Assembly (NCBI RefSeq): GCF_040958095.1
Contig: NC_091208.1
Span: forward strand, 1,940,085 to 2,004,084
DNA from: Procambarus clarkii
Lineage: Eukaryota; Arthropoda; Malacostraca; Decapoda; Cambaridae
Direction: 5' to 3'
DNA: 64,000 nt
Shown: piece after piece, positions 11,501-20,282 of the stretch
How the letters are laid out: each line of letters starts with the position of its first letter
How positions within the stretch are numbered: the stretch's first letter is position 1
The notes under the pieces: generated by a model
Seen by the model: only the letters and a program-made list of their open reading frames with translations
The model's database searches: none
What the model was told of the DNA's origin: nothing
Made by a program: the position numbers and the translations under genes

Positions 11501-13202
11501 ACCTGACATTGGTGGGCTTGGGACAACATCAACTTCAGTCAATGTCAATTCATCAACTATTGTAGATTCTACTTGCTGATTGGGGTAAGACGCCAACTCA
11601 GTTCCATCAGACATTGGTTGGCTTGGGACAACATCAACTTCAGCTAATGCCAATTCATCTACTATAGGCTGTATTAAAGTTGTAGATGATTCTACTTGTT
11701 GGTTTTGGTCAGAAGCCAACTCATTTCCATCAGACATTGGTTTGCTTGGGACAATATCAACTTCAGCCAAGGCTAATTCATCTACTATAGGCTGTATTAA
11801 AGTTGTAGATGATTCTACTTGTTGGTTTTGGTCAGAAACCAACTCATTTCCATCAGACATTGGTGGGCTTGGGACAACATCTTCAGCCAATGTCAATTTA
11901 TTTACTATAGGCTGTATTAAAGTTGTAGATGATTCTACTTGTTGGTTTGGGTCAGAAACCAACTCTTTTCTAACTTCGTCTTCTATGTACTGTAAGACTG
12001 CTTCAATAAATGACTCAATGTTAAAGAAAGGTAACCCCTTCTCTTTGAGTTGATTATGATACGTTGTCATCACATGATCTTCCTGGAAACCCATTGAAAT
12101 AAGGTGCTTAGTCATGTCTAGTTCCTTAATAAGTTTGTGTTGATCTTCATTGATATGGGTTATTGAAGGGTTTGTCTCATAAGGTGGCCTTTCTCCTTGA
12201 ACCTGAAAAAAAAGAATAAAGTTAATGTTACAAATGGCTTTTATAAAGATTACAATAATAATAGTCAACCTTCATTTCAAGTTACTGTAACTCATCTAGC
12301 TGACATACCTGATCAATGAATTTTTTTCCTTTCGTCAAGAAGAGGAAGGTACACTCTGGGTACCAGCGAGCATGTTCATCCCAAGGTATATCATCAGTTT
12401 CCCAGTTTCGAAGTCCATTCCCACAATGATAAAAGTGCACATGATCACTTAAACCACAATAGAAGAATCCAGCTTCTGACAATTCAGTTGGTTTCTGTGT
12501 TACACGTTCAGGCCAATTGTTAAAGCTTGCTAGGCGACTTTCAAGTGTTAAGTAGTCTTTTCGCTTGGCGATGGTATGCTGGTGAACTCCATTGTTTGTC
12601 ATAGGACTTAGACCACAGACATCTATTCCTTGTGTATAGGACGAATTTTTACTATTTCTCAGTGGAACGGAATAACCCTTGAATTTTTCATTAAATAGTA
12701 GTGGAAAATTTCCCACTGGTTGGTTTCGAATGAATGGACAATGGGGAAAGTGAAACTGATGTTCGCCTCTGGGAGTGTCTCCTCTTTCCCAGGCACCAAG
12801 AATGCCTCGACAAAAGACACAAGCAACGTGGTCATTTGTTCGCAGGTAGTAAAAGCCATCACGAGCCAAATCAGATGGTTCTAACCATTCAAGTGGCCAA
12901 TCTATGTAGGTATCCAAACGTTCCTTTTCAAACCGTAAACTGTCATATGAATCAAACTTCTTAGAAATAGATCTTTTCACGTTCTGATTAAATGTGCATT
13001 CTGGTTTCTCTTTCTTATGTAAAGCAATGATTCTATTTTCATCTTGGTTTACGTTCGTGGCATCAATTTGAAAATGGCACATTGAACATTCTAAAAGATT
13101 TGCTTTATGAGTATAATAGAAACCCGCCTTTGCAAGTACATGACTGTTTACACTGAAGTTACAGTCCTTAAAAGTCTCCAAACGATTTTTTTCTTCTCTC
13201 AT
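11501..13202 (-). CDS. Inhibitor of apoptosis, copy 2 (3 BIR + UBA; RING lost in gap)
   Basis: Exon 1 is 13202..12309, open over 298 codons. The intron is 12203..12308 (106 bp, phase 0). Exon 2 runs from 12202 into the N gap. BIR1 is about residues 7-75 (CSMC, then PECTF; it lacks the usual Trp and EH). BIR2 is about 93-160 and canonical (VACVFC, W, GEH, C). BIR3 is about 220-290 (HVHFYHC, DEH, PECTF), with Phe in place of the first zinc Cys in both copies. The linker before BIR3 (HQHTIAKRKDY) resembles the linker of other viral and arthropod IAPs. Exon 2 has a UBA-like helix set and the 41-residue repeats. Expected role: restraint of caspases, with ubiquitin transfer through the RING seen in copy 1. 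Intron-containing IAPs are known in shrimp endogenous nimaviruses. A host IAP gene is the alternative. Confidence 0.85.
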
Positions 13203-13250
13203 TGCTATGAAAACAAAATGTGAGTGTTGTATTAGACTGACTAGTTAGTG

Positions 13251-13291
13251 ACTGAGAGAGGCATCTCTCTCTCTCTCTCTCTCTTTATATA
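13251..13291 (-). promoter_or_regulatory. IAP promoter (copy 2): TATA and TCAGT
   Basis: TATATAAA at 13284-13291 and a TCAGT initiator (complement of 13251-13255) ~31-38 bp downstream, ~50 bp before the ATG at 13202. A CT/GA microsatellite lies between them. Confidence 0.65.
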
Positions 13292-13889
13292 ATACACAAT
13301 CTCCCTCCCCCATCCTCCCCCTCCTCCTTCTCCTCGTCCTCTTCCTGTTGACTCATAGACTTAAAATTGGGACTATAGAGTTTATCAGCTGAAATCCTTT
13401 ACCAAATCCCTTAGTAAAAAGCTGAAATAATGGTAAGAAAAATATAGGGAACCAAGTGGAAATTCTGTGATAAAAATAGAAATTTTAATTGTGGAAATTT
13501 TACTACATTTTTTACACAGATTCTTTTCTCAACCTGGGCGCCCCCCCCCCCCCCAAAAAAAAAAAAAATAAATCACGTCCCATATAAAAAAATACTACTA
13601 CCTAACTACTTACTTATTTTTATTGATGAACACTTTATATATCATATGTAAATCAATACAAACTCCAGTCTAAAAGATGTCATCCCTACCACAGGTGTTA
13701 CTAGAAAACATATTTTAATTAATTGTCCCTAGTCCACTTCTCGACAGTAATGAAGACGGTAATTTGTCTCTATAGACTTCTAAAGATGATCAAGACGAAA
13801 ATGTGTAACTGAGTTGGTTGTTTTCCCAATGCCTTCCACTATATAATAAAGTTAATGGTAACTAACCACCTAATTCTTCTTCATCATCT
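13292..13889. other. Intergenic between IAP and ligase-like gene (copy 2)
   Basis: Pyrimidine-rich CTCC stretch, a C-run/A-run at about 13542-13566, then AT-rich DNA. No gene seen. Confidence 0.5.
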
Positions 13890-15512
13890 TCAAAATTGTC
13901 GGTCAAATTTTTTTTCAAAAAGAAACCTGCTCCATATTGTTGGAAATTGGGGCCTAATATCTTCCACGGCAATATGTTTTTTTTCTACTTTTTCATTTAG
14001 TCACTGTAGAAAACTTGTCCCCATTTCCTGAAAGTAATGATAATTATTTATTAGTGTTATAAATCCCTTATTTTTCAACCTAATTTTTCAAATAATTAAT
14101 TTCTTAAGAGGGTCTTTTTATGAAAACAAAGTAGGTAGGTGCTTTACCCATCATACTCACCTTACATCTTTGTAAAATATAAATCGAAAACTTGAGCCAT
14201 TTCTGAATTTCATTTAGTCGTAATTGAGTTAAGTGAATATTATTCTCTAAACTCCAATTTTGCTTGTTTTTTTTCTTGGATAAAAAACAATAAACTGCTT
14301 TTTCCCTCAAGGCTCTAAGTATTACATACCATCTTGTTTTTACTTTTATCATTCCAATTGTTTCTTCATTCTCATTTAGAAAATAAAAAACTTCACCTTC
14401 TTTGTAAAGATCATTTTGCACCTGTAAAAATAATTTAATAATATAGTTTCATAAAAGAAATTGTATTGAAAAATGTGACAATATAAATTGGCACTTCCTT
14501 GTACAATAGACTTTTTGTTTGCCTACCTTATTCTGGTGTTTCACTACATCTTTAGCTTCAATTATTGAATAGGCAGGAGATGTAAAGCCTAATGCCGTAA
14601 ACAGGTTGAGTGTGTAGTGTGGAGGTAATGCAAGAAGGCTAGTCTCTTCATATTCGTTGTACAATGGAGTAAAACAGATAACGTTGAGTTGATGCTTATC
14701 CAAGTGACTGAGGTTAACAATATGTTGGTTGTCAGGTTGAAGAAGCTCACACACAGCTGTACATTTAGTATAGTGTAAGATACTATATACCAAATGTCGA
14801 TTCATAATATCCATATTATTCAATGTATCCCACAGTGATCTGGCCACAACTTTAGCAACAACATAACGTTCTCCATCATACCGCTCAATGTCTTCCCTTT
14901 CTCCAATTAACATACGAACACTTTTACTCCCAGTAATTAAAAAAAATTTACCATTAATGTATCTGCCACTGAAATGAGCTGATTCACCATTCACTTTAGT
15001 CATACAAACTACTTTAGAAGTAGTAGTACTGGGATCTTCTAAGCAATATTGTTTCCATAGATCATTTGTTTCCGGTTGTTTATCATCCTCATCACCAATA
15101 CCACCAGTAAATTTTTTATTGGCAAAGATCACTAAATCAAACTGTCCCTTAAACTCCAAGAGTGTTACACCACGAGGAACATTTTTTCGAACTTCCGGAT
15201 CATTGTTGTAGATTGTGTCATCAGGGCCATAGCAGTTGACCTTTATGTCATGAAGAATAGCAGGGTCGTCTTCAGGGAATAGGATTCCATGTGGGACATT
15301 TGCACTTATTCTTTTTATCTTCTTTTTTTCTTGCAATGTTTTTAAAAGATTTTCATACCTACAAACAAAAGAAAAAAAAATAAGAAGTAATAATTTATTG
15401 GGGTATGGATATTATAAAAAATATATATATGATATATATTATTAACATATTATAATAATGATACTTACAATTCCGAAGACTTTAAACTGTTTTCAGCATA
15501 ACAAATCATCTT
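13890..15512 (-). CDS. RNA-ligase-like covalent nucleotidyltransferase, spliced (copy 2)
   Basis: Four exons on the minus strand with consistent splice sites and phases: 15512..15469 (donor GTAAGT), 15358..14527 (acceptor TTGTAG, donor GTAGGC), 14421..14161 (donor GTGAGT), 14027..13890 (acceptor CTTTCAG). Introns are 110, 105 and 133 bp. The main exon has an AMP-acceptor motif I (TKVNGES, catalytic Lys predicted), a motif III-like GKFFLITGSK, and a motif IV-like CELLQPDNQHIV, in the order found in T4 Rnl1-type RNA ligases. I therefore infer ATP-dependent RNA end joining. This is motif-level evidence only. Start: ATG at 15509, or an upstream ATG near 15627 whose frame does not connect simply. 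In the last exon a TGA at 14001-14003 is followed by 36 open codons in the same frame, in both copies. Confidence 0.55.
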
Positions 15513-15733
15513 CTGAAATGAAAATCTTCTGCTCCAAATGTATCTGGAAGTTTTTCTTTCATCTTTTTTTGGAATATGTTATCAAGGGTCATCATTAACA
15601 TATTTATAGAAAGTGGTGAATCCATAGTTGTTGTATATGTCAACAATTAAATAATATTAAATAGTTATCACTATGGACATATGCATGCTGCATCATACCA
15701 CTTAACACTGAGGTAATAATACTGGGCATAACG

Positions 15734-15848
15734 CTTTTATATACTTGAAGGCGATTTAACTCACCCCTCCCCCTCCTCCTCCTCCTCATCCTCCTACTCC
15801 TCAAGTCAGAATTGAAAAGATAGATATAAAAGAATTCAACTGTCAGTT
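15734..15848. promoter_or_regulatory. Back-to-back promoters of ligase-like (-) and NPNEIWE (+) genes
   Basis: Minus strand: TATATAAAAG at 15734-15743. Plus strand: TATAAAAG at 15825-15832 and GTCAGTTAC at 15842-15850, 20 bp on. A plus-strand donor GTGAGT at 15875 and acceptor TTCACAG at 16067-16073 define a likely 199 bp 5' UTR intron ahead of the ATG at 16097. Confidence 0.6.
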
Positions 15849-16093
15849 ACAACCCTAGTCCTGTGCTGTATCTAGTGAGTCCACTTTGATAATATTATAA
15901 TATAATAAGATAATATAATTATATTGACTTAGTTTGGGTAAGGTAGGGTTTTGTTTGGTCTTACTCTAATTATTAATCCTGCATCACCTTATACTATCTT
16001 AGATAAAAATGTTGATTGAGCAGTTAAGTTACATATGCCTTAACAAATTTTTTTTTTTTTTTGACATTCACAGATTTGAAATAAATCACCATT

Positions 16094-16606
16094 ATGACTG
16101 ATATTAACGAGACAACAGCAAATTTTGAAAATGATAAGACTTCGAGTGAACCCAACCCTACAGGCAAAGCAATGAACCCCAATGAAATATGGGAAGCTGA
16201 ATCTGTTAAGACTGAACCCAACCCTACTAACCCCAATGAAATATGGGAAATTGAATCTGTAAAGATTATGTTAATAAAACTTGAAGAAATACTACTAAAG
16301 TGGGGAATAAAATATGAATTATTCATGAGACAAAATAATGGAGTCAAGCTTGAAAATACCTATCAAGTGATTTTGATGTCGAAGGCCTCATCACAGGAAA
16401 AAATTGAAATAAACCATATTAAAGTAGTATTTCAAGATGATGAATTGGTTTTGTTTAATGGGTGTGATGACAACTTAAGTTACCACCTGAAAAAACACAA
16501 ATATGTTGTGTGTGAGTATACCCTCATCCAATTAACTATCCGTAGTTTTTTTAAATATGAAGAAAAATTACCCACTACTTTGTACATACGAATTTTTAAA
16601 GACTGA
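16094..16606 (+). CDS. Acidic protein with duplicated NPNEIWE motif, ~170 aa
   Basis: The frame opens at the ATT ATG around 16094-16097 (MTDINETT) and ends at TGA 16604-16606. The N-terminal third is acidic and low-complexity, with two copies of NPNEIWExESVK separated by EPNPT. The C-terminal part (residues ~55-170) is compact, with alternating hydrophobic residues (VILMSKASS, IKVVFQDDELVLF, YVVCEYTLIQL), possibly a beta-rich domain. No family recognised. It is transcribed divergently from the ligase-like gene, with a probable 5' UTR intron. Copy 1 differs only by indels. Confidence 0.65.
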   Translation: MTDINETTANFENDKTSSEPNPTGKAMNPNEIWEAESVKTEPNPTNPNEIWEIESVKIMLIKLEEILLKWGIKYELFMRQNNGVKLENTYQVILMSKASSQEKIEINHIKVVFQDDELVLFNGCDDNLSYHLKKHKYVVCEYTLIQLTIRSFFKYEEKLPTTLYIRIFKD

Positions 16607-17368
16607 ATGGGCATCCAGCCCAGCGTGGGATAATCGGGTGAAGTAACTTTACACACAAAATTTAATGATTATTTCCTCGGCTCCAAATAGATGTTTTCCT
16701 CCTCCCCAACTTCAATGGAAGAATCACTTGATATATCAATGAGATAGCTTAAACAAAAAGCTATAAATGTCTCCTGTCCCTCCTCCCCTCTATTTGGAGG
16801 AGGTGGGTGCAAGGCGTCATCCTCATTCACTCCAAACCCACCTTCACGTATCTAGACAGTCTTCACAATACCGACATATGACAACTTGTACTGACACTCA
16901 CCGGAACTAGTGCCAGCCATACTGACATTATCATCTTACTTTTTAATTATACTACATCTGTTCCCATTCTGGGCTCACTTTTTATTTAGTGAAAAATTAC
17001 AGTGAAATTAAAAGGTGCCCCCATTCCCCTACCTATGTACACTAGAATAATAAAGGCAAAATTAAAAAAAAAATAAAGCAATATATTTTATAATTCATAC
17101 ACACTTTTATTTAGTGAAAATTACAGTGGAATTAAAAATGAAATGAGGCAGCCTTCAACTGTTCGAAAGTTTTTTTTTTTTTAAATCAGCAATCTCCTGC
17201 CAGAGGTTTGTATTCTTCTTCTTCAGGTCGGTGATGTACCCACGTCACTCACTATGTCAGTCACTGTGCGGAAGTTTTGAATAACATTGGCACTTTGGTC
17301 CCATTATAAATTAATATGACTTCCAAGTGGTTGCACATATCAATTCCTCAAAAGAAAGGCGGGTTGTT
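16607..17368. other. Intergenic with duplicated 3'-end motif (copy 2)
   Basis: Non-coding. Two copies of the TTTATTTAGTGAAAA..TTACAGTG motif (about 16979-17013 and 17105-17130). The minus-strand AATAAA in the nearer one could serve family D. No gene seen. Confidence 0.45.
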
Positions 17369-17827
17369 TCAGCCTTCCAACTCTTTAATTTCATTTTTTA
17401 AATCATCAATCTCCTGCTTGAGGTCGGTGTAGTTCTGCTTCAGGTAAGTGATTATTTTTAATAACTCTTGCTCTATCATCTTCAATAGTGTGTTGTTCTG
17501 ATTGATGTCGGTGTTGTTCTGCTTGATGTTGGTGATTATTTTGCTGATTAATTGTAACAACTCTTGGTCTGTCTTCAAAAATATTGTCTCATTCTGCTTG
17601 ATGATGTCGGTGTTGTTCTGCTTGAGGTTGGTGTTGTTCAGCTTGATGTGGAATATTTGTAACAACTCTTTCTCTATATTCAATATTAGTGTCTCCTCTT
17701 CCTCTTCCCAGCATAGTTTCAAGGTTTTTTTCAGCGTATCTTGTGTCCTATTCTCCATCCTGGGGTTCATCTGAGGAGAGAGCATCTCGGACAACTTTTT
17801 CTTTGGAAGAGCAGAGAAGCTGGCCAT
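17369..17827 (-). CDS. Family D coiled-coil protein, 152 aa (copy 2)
   Basis: The start is set at ATG 17827-17825, because the longer frame begins upstream of the TATA box at 17869. The protein begins MASFSALPKKKLSEML and continues as an almost unbroken amphipathic helix with repeated ~11-residue units (LKQNNTDI, KQNNTDINQNNT, LKQEIDDLKNEIKELE). A dimerising or oligomerising coiled coil is the only functional statement I can support. A paralogue lies at 26242-26490 and remnants at about 9060 and 25900, so this is a small dispersed family. It uses the cassette promoter also found in front of family A genes. Confidence 0.65.
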   Translation of the reverse strand: MASFSALPKKKLSEMLSPQMNPRMENRTQDTLKKTLKLCWEEEEETLILNIEKELLQIFHIKLNNTNLKQNNTDIIKQNETIFLKTDQELLQLISKIITNIKQNNTDINQNNTLLKMIEQELLKIITYLKQNYTDLKQEIDDLKNEIKELEG

Positions 17828-17930
17828 CAGTGGATGTAATATAAGAGTGAGAGTGGTCGGCGGCAACGAATATTTATATATATGGCTCAACTGACACAGT
17901 ACTGCTCCGGACAACCAGCTATTACATTAC
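17828..17930 (-). promoter_or_regulatory. Shared promoter cassette, family D copy 2
   Basis: Minus-strand TATATATAAATATT at 17869-17882, CTCTCAC ~25 bp downstream as the probable start site, then TACATCCACTG immediately before ATGG. The upstream block GGTTGTCCGGAGC lies at about 17908-17922. Confidence 0.7.
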
Positions 17931-18534
17931 TAGGTGGACTTCGCCGCCATGAGTTTGATCACAAGGTTTTCAACACTTTATCTAAAATATCACTTTTAAA
18001 AATGTTGACTTCAACCTTCAACGGTCCAAAAATTTTTATTAAATCAGTATTCTTCTGCTTGAGGTTGGTGGTGTTCATCGTTTTTTCTAATCAATATTCT
18101 TTTGATTGAGGTGTATTGATGTTCTCTCTGTGACATCAATAAGCATTGTTTCAATTTTTTTTTTCAGCGCAGCTTCTTTACCTTAACTTGTGGGTGACAG
18201 AAAGTTAATGAAATTGGGGAGTATGACTGCTACGGGATGCCCACTCACGGATGCGATCCCACTATTTCTTGACACGGGTGCTTTTGGCTGCTGGGTTGAA
18301 GAAGTTACGTAAAAAAGTGAATTTGAATTAAAAATTGCACAAATACTAGAAAAAGGTGGGGGCCTGGGAGCCTTTTGGAAAAATTTGGGTTGGGGTAGGA
18401 TAATAAAATAAATTAATTTGTGGAAATAATATAATATATTCAGTATCTCATTCTTTTACCTTTTTTTACCCCAATTATTTATTTAGAGTGACTAACAACT
18501 ACTACTATTTTCTGATTGAACTGTCCATTCATGC
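17931..18534. other. Family D remnant and dispersed repeat (copy 2)
   Basis: Counterpart of 8946-9503: a fragment of family D coding sequence at about 18045-18200 with no open frame, and the ~100 bp dispersed repeat at about 18386-18490 that recurs at 59945-60055. Confidence 0.45.
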
Positions 18535-19432
18535 TTATTTTGTAAAAGTATTTTCTTGGGGAAATAAGCCACCACAATGCAGCCAACAACATTCAGAAAC
18601 CGGTTTCAAGGTTCTGCTATACAGGCATTCCTCATTTTTTTCTCCAGTCTGTGTGGTTTTATCCATGATGGCTTCGGTAAAAAAAAAAAAAAAGGTAACT
18701 TCCGAATGGTCTGAACAACTTCTATCTTCCATTTAGTGTCTGTCACTTCGACATCTCTTTTTGGGAAGTTGCGGAGCTGTGTAGTAGCAAATAAGAAAGA
18801 CATTAATATATTCTCTACCGAATAAATTTTAACAGAGCATAGGAATTCACAGATTTAAAAAAAAAAAACTTTTAATCACAAAAAAATAAATAACAGTACA
18901 GCTGAAATTAAAAGGATTAATTTCAGTCCATCCTAGACTAACTAGGTCAGACCTAAAACGTCATAATTTTCACTTATTAGTAAAGTTAATTACAAATACA
19001 TACCTGTGCCTGTTGTTGTTTCCTGACCGAAGACACGTTCCTCCACATTCTCCTGCTTCTCCCATTCCTCCCCTGACTTGGTGTCATCATCTCCATCTGA
19101 AGACCATGGCCATTTGATTTTTCTAGAATCAAGCTTCCTTAGTGTCTTTTCTTTCTTCTTCATCTTTCTCTTTATGGCCTTATTTAGTACCAAGCCCTTT
19201 AGTTTGTCAATGAACCGGTCACTTTCGAATGCGTCTGAGGACGACGATAAGGACGACGATGAGGACGACGATAAAGACGATAATGAGGAAGAAGATGAAG
19301 AAGATGACCTTGCTTTTACCGTTGATTCAACCAAACAAGACATTTGCTCAAGTAAGACAGATGCAGCTTGGCCTCTTTCAGCTTGTTCTTTGCTTCCCCA
19401 GAAGAGTTAGTAGTTATCTCGAAACCCTTCAT
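18535..19432 (-). CDS. Ser-rich basic protein, two exons (copy 2, frame-broken)
   Basis: Counterpart of 9504-10455. First coding exon 19432..19004 (donor ACAG|GTATG). One T missing in the run near 19388-19392 breaks this exon here but not in copy 1. The second exon starts after CTACTACACAG near 18779 and is also interrupted by the long T-run at 18679-18693. The poly-Ser tract, Lys-rich block and acidic tail are as in copy 1. Confidence 0.5.
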
Positions 19433-19563
19433 CAGTTCGGAAACAAGGGGTGGGGGAGGATAGAGGGAGGAAAGAACGAATAACAATAAATTAAAATTAC
19501 TATTATAATTGTGTTTTACTGTAGTATAATGAATAAAAAATCAATCTCTAAATGTTAATTTAC

Positions 19564-20004
19564 CTGAAAGAGACAAATAATTACAAGTCAATCATTTTAC
19601 ACTATACTCTCTTTATATGTTTCCAAATGGCTTAGGAAGTGGTATATTCTGACTTGTTCCTTCAGCTGAGATAGCTGGCTGTACCTGATCATTGCACACA
19701 TAAGTAGTTAATGTAGGTACTATAACAATAAGAAATAGAGTGTGTGGTTTTTTTATGATTTGATTCATAAACTGAACTGGTAAGGAATTGATTATTGAAG
19801 CTTGTTGTTATGTAATTCTTGATGGACTAGATGACTGCATATGGATCAACAGTTAAACTGTAATGACGCCCGCCACTACCCTACTGAATGATAAACTGCT
19901 TAATTTCAGTAGACTGTATTGAATCTTACTTGACACCTGACACTGGAGCTGGAGAGAGAGCAAGGGTTTGTGACTCTTAAATAGGCAGAAATTCTCCTTT
20001 TATA
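19564..20004 (-). promoter_or_regulatory. Promoter and 5' UTR intron of the Ser-rich gene
   Basis: TATAAAAG at 19997-20004 reads leftward with a GAGTCAC start region ~30 bp on. A donor CAA|GTAAGATTC at 19929 and acceptor CTCTTTCAG at 19564-19566 define a ~366 bp intron in the leader. Copy 1 lacks ~13 bp around the donor, which is one of the larger differences between copies. Confidence 0.5.
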
Positions 20005-20282
20005 CCACTATCCCATCCCCCTCCCTCCACCATAGGTTGTTGAATCTATACAAGTTATTTTCATTAATATTTTCTATATTTTTATTAATATAGGCCGATT
20101 ACTAAATTCTAATTCTGATTATTTTGTTAGATCATAAACACATAATTTAATGGATAAGTAGTATATAATCAAAGGCTGAATGTTTTCTTAAAATCTTTCT
20201 ATTCTCTTTCCCTCTTTTTTTGGAGTTGAGTTAATTTGCCTACTCCCCGACCTGCTACTCCTTTTTTTAATTTTTTTATTAT

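Larger units (their letters stand above)
11501..19989 (+). repeat. 8.49 kb segment duplicated from 2534-11000 (right copy)
   Basis: Right-hand member of the duplicated pair. Its IAP exon 1, ligase-like main exon, NPNEIWE gene and family D gene are all uninterrupted here, so this copy is the better reference for those genes. Confidence 0.9.

Noticed and set aside
10988..12268. Long open frames running through the N block
   Set aside because: The gap gives no codons. Only the part from 11501 is sequence, and it is the IAP exon.
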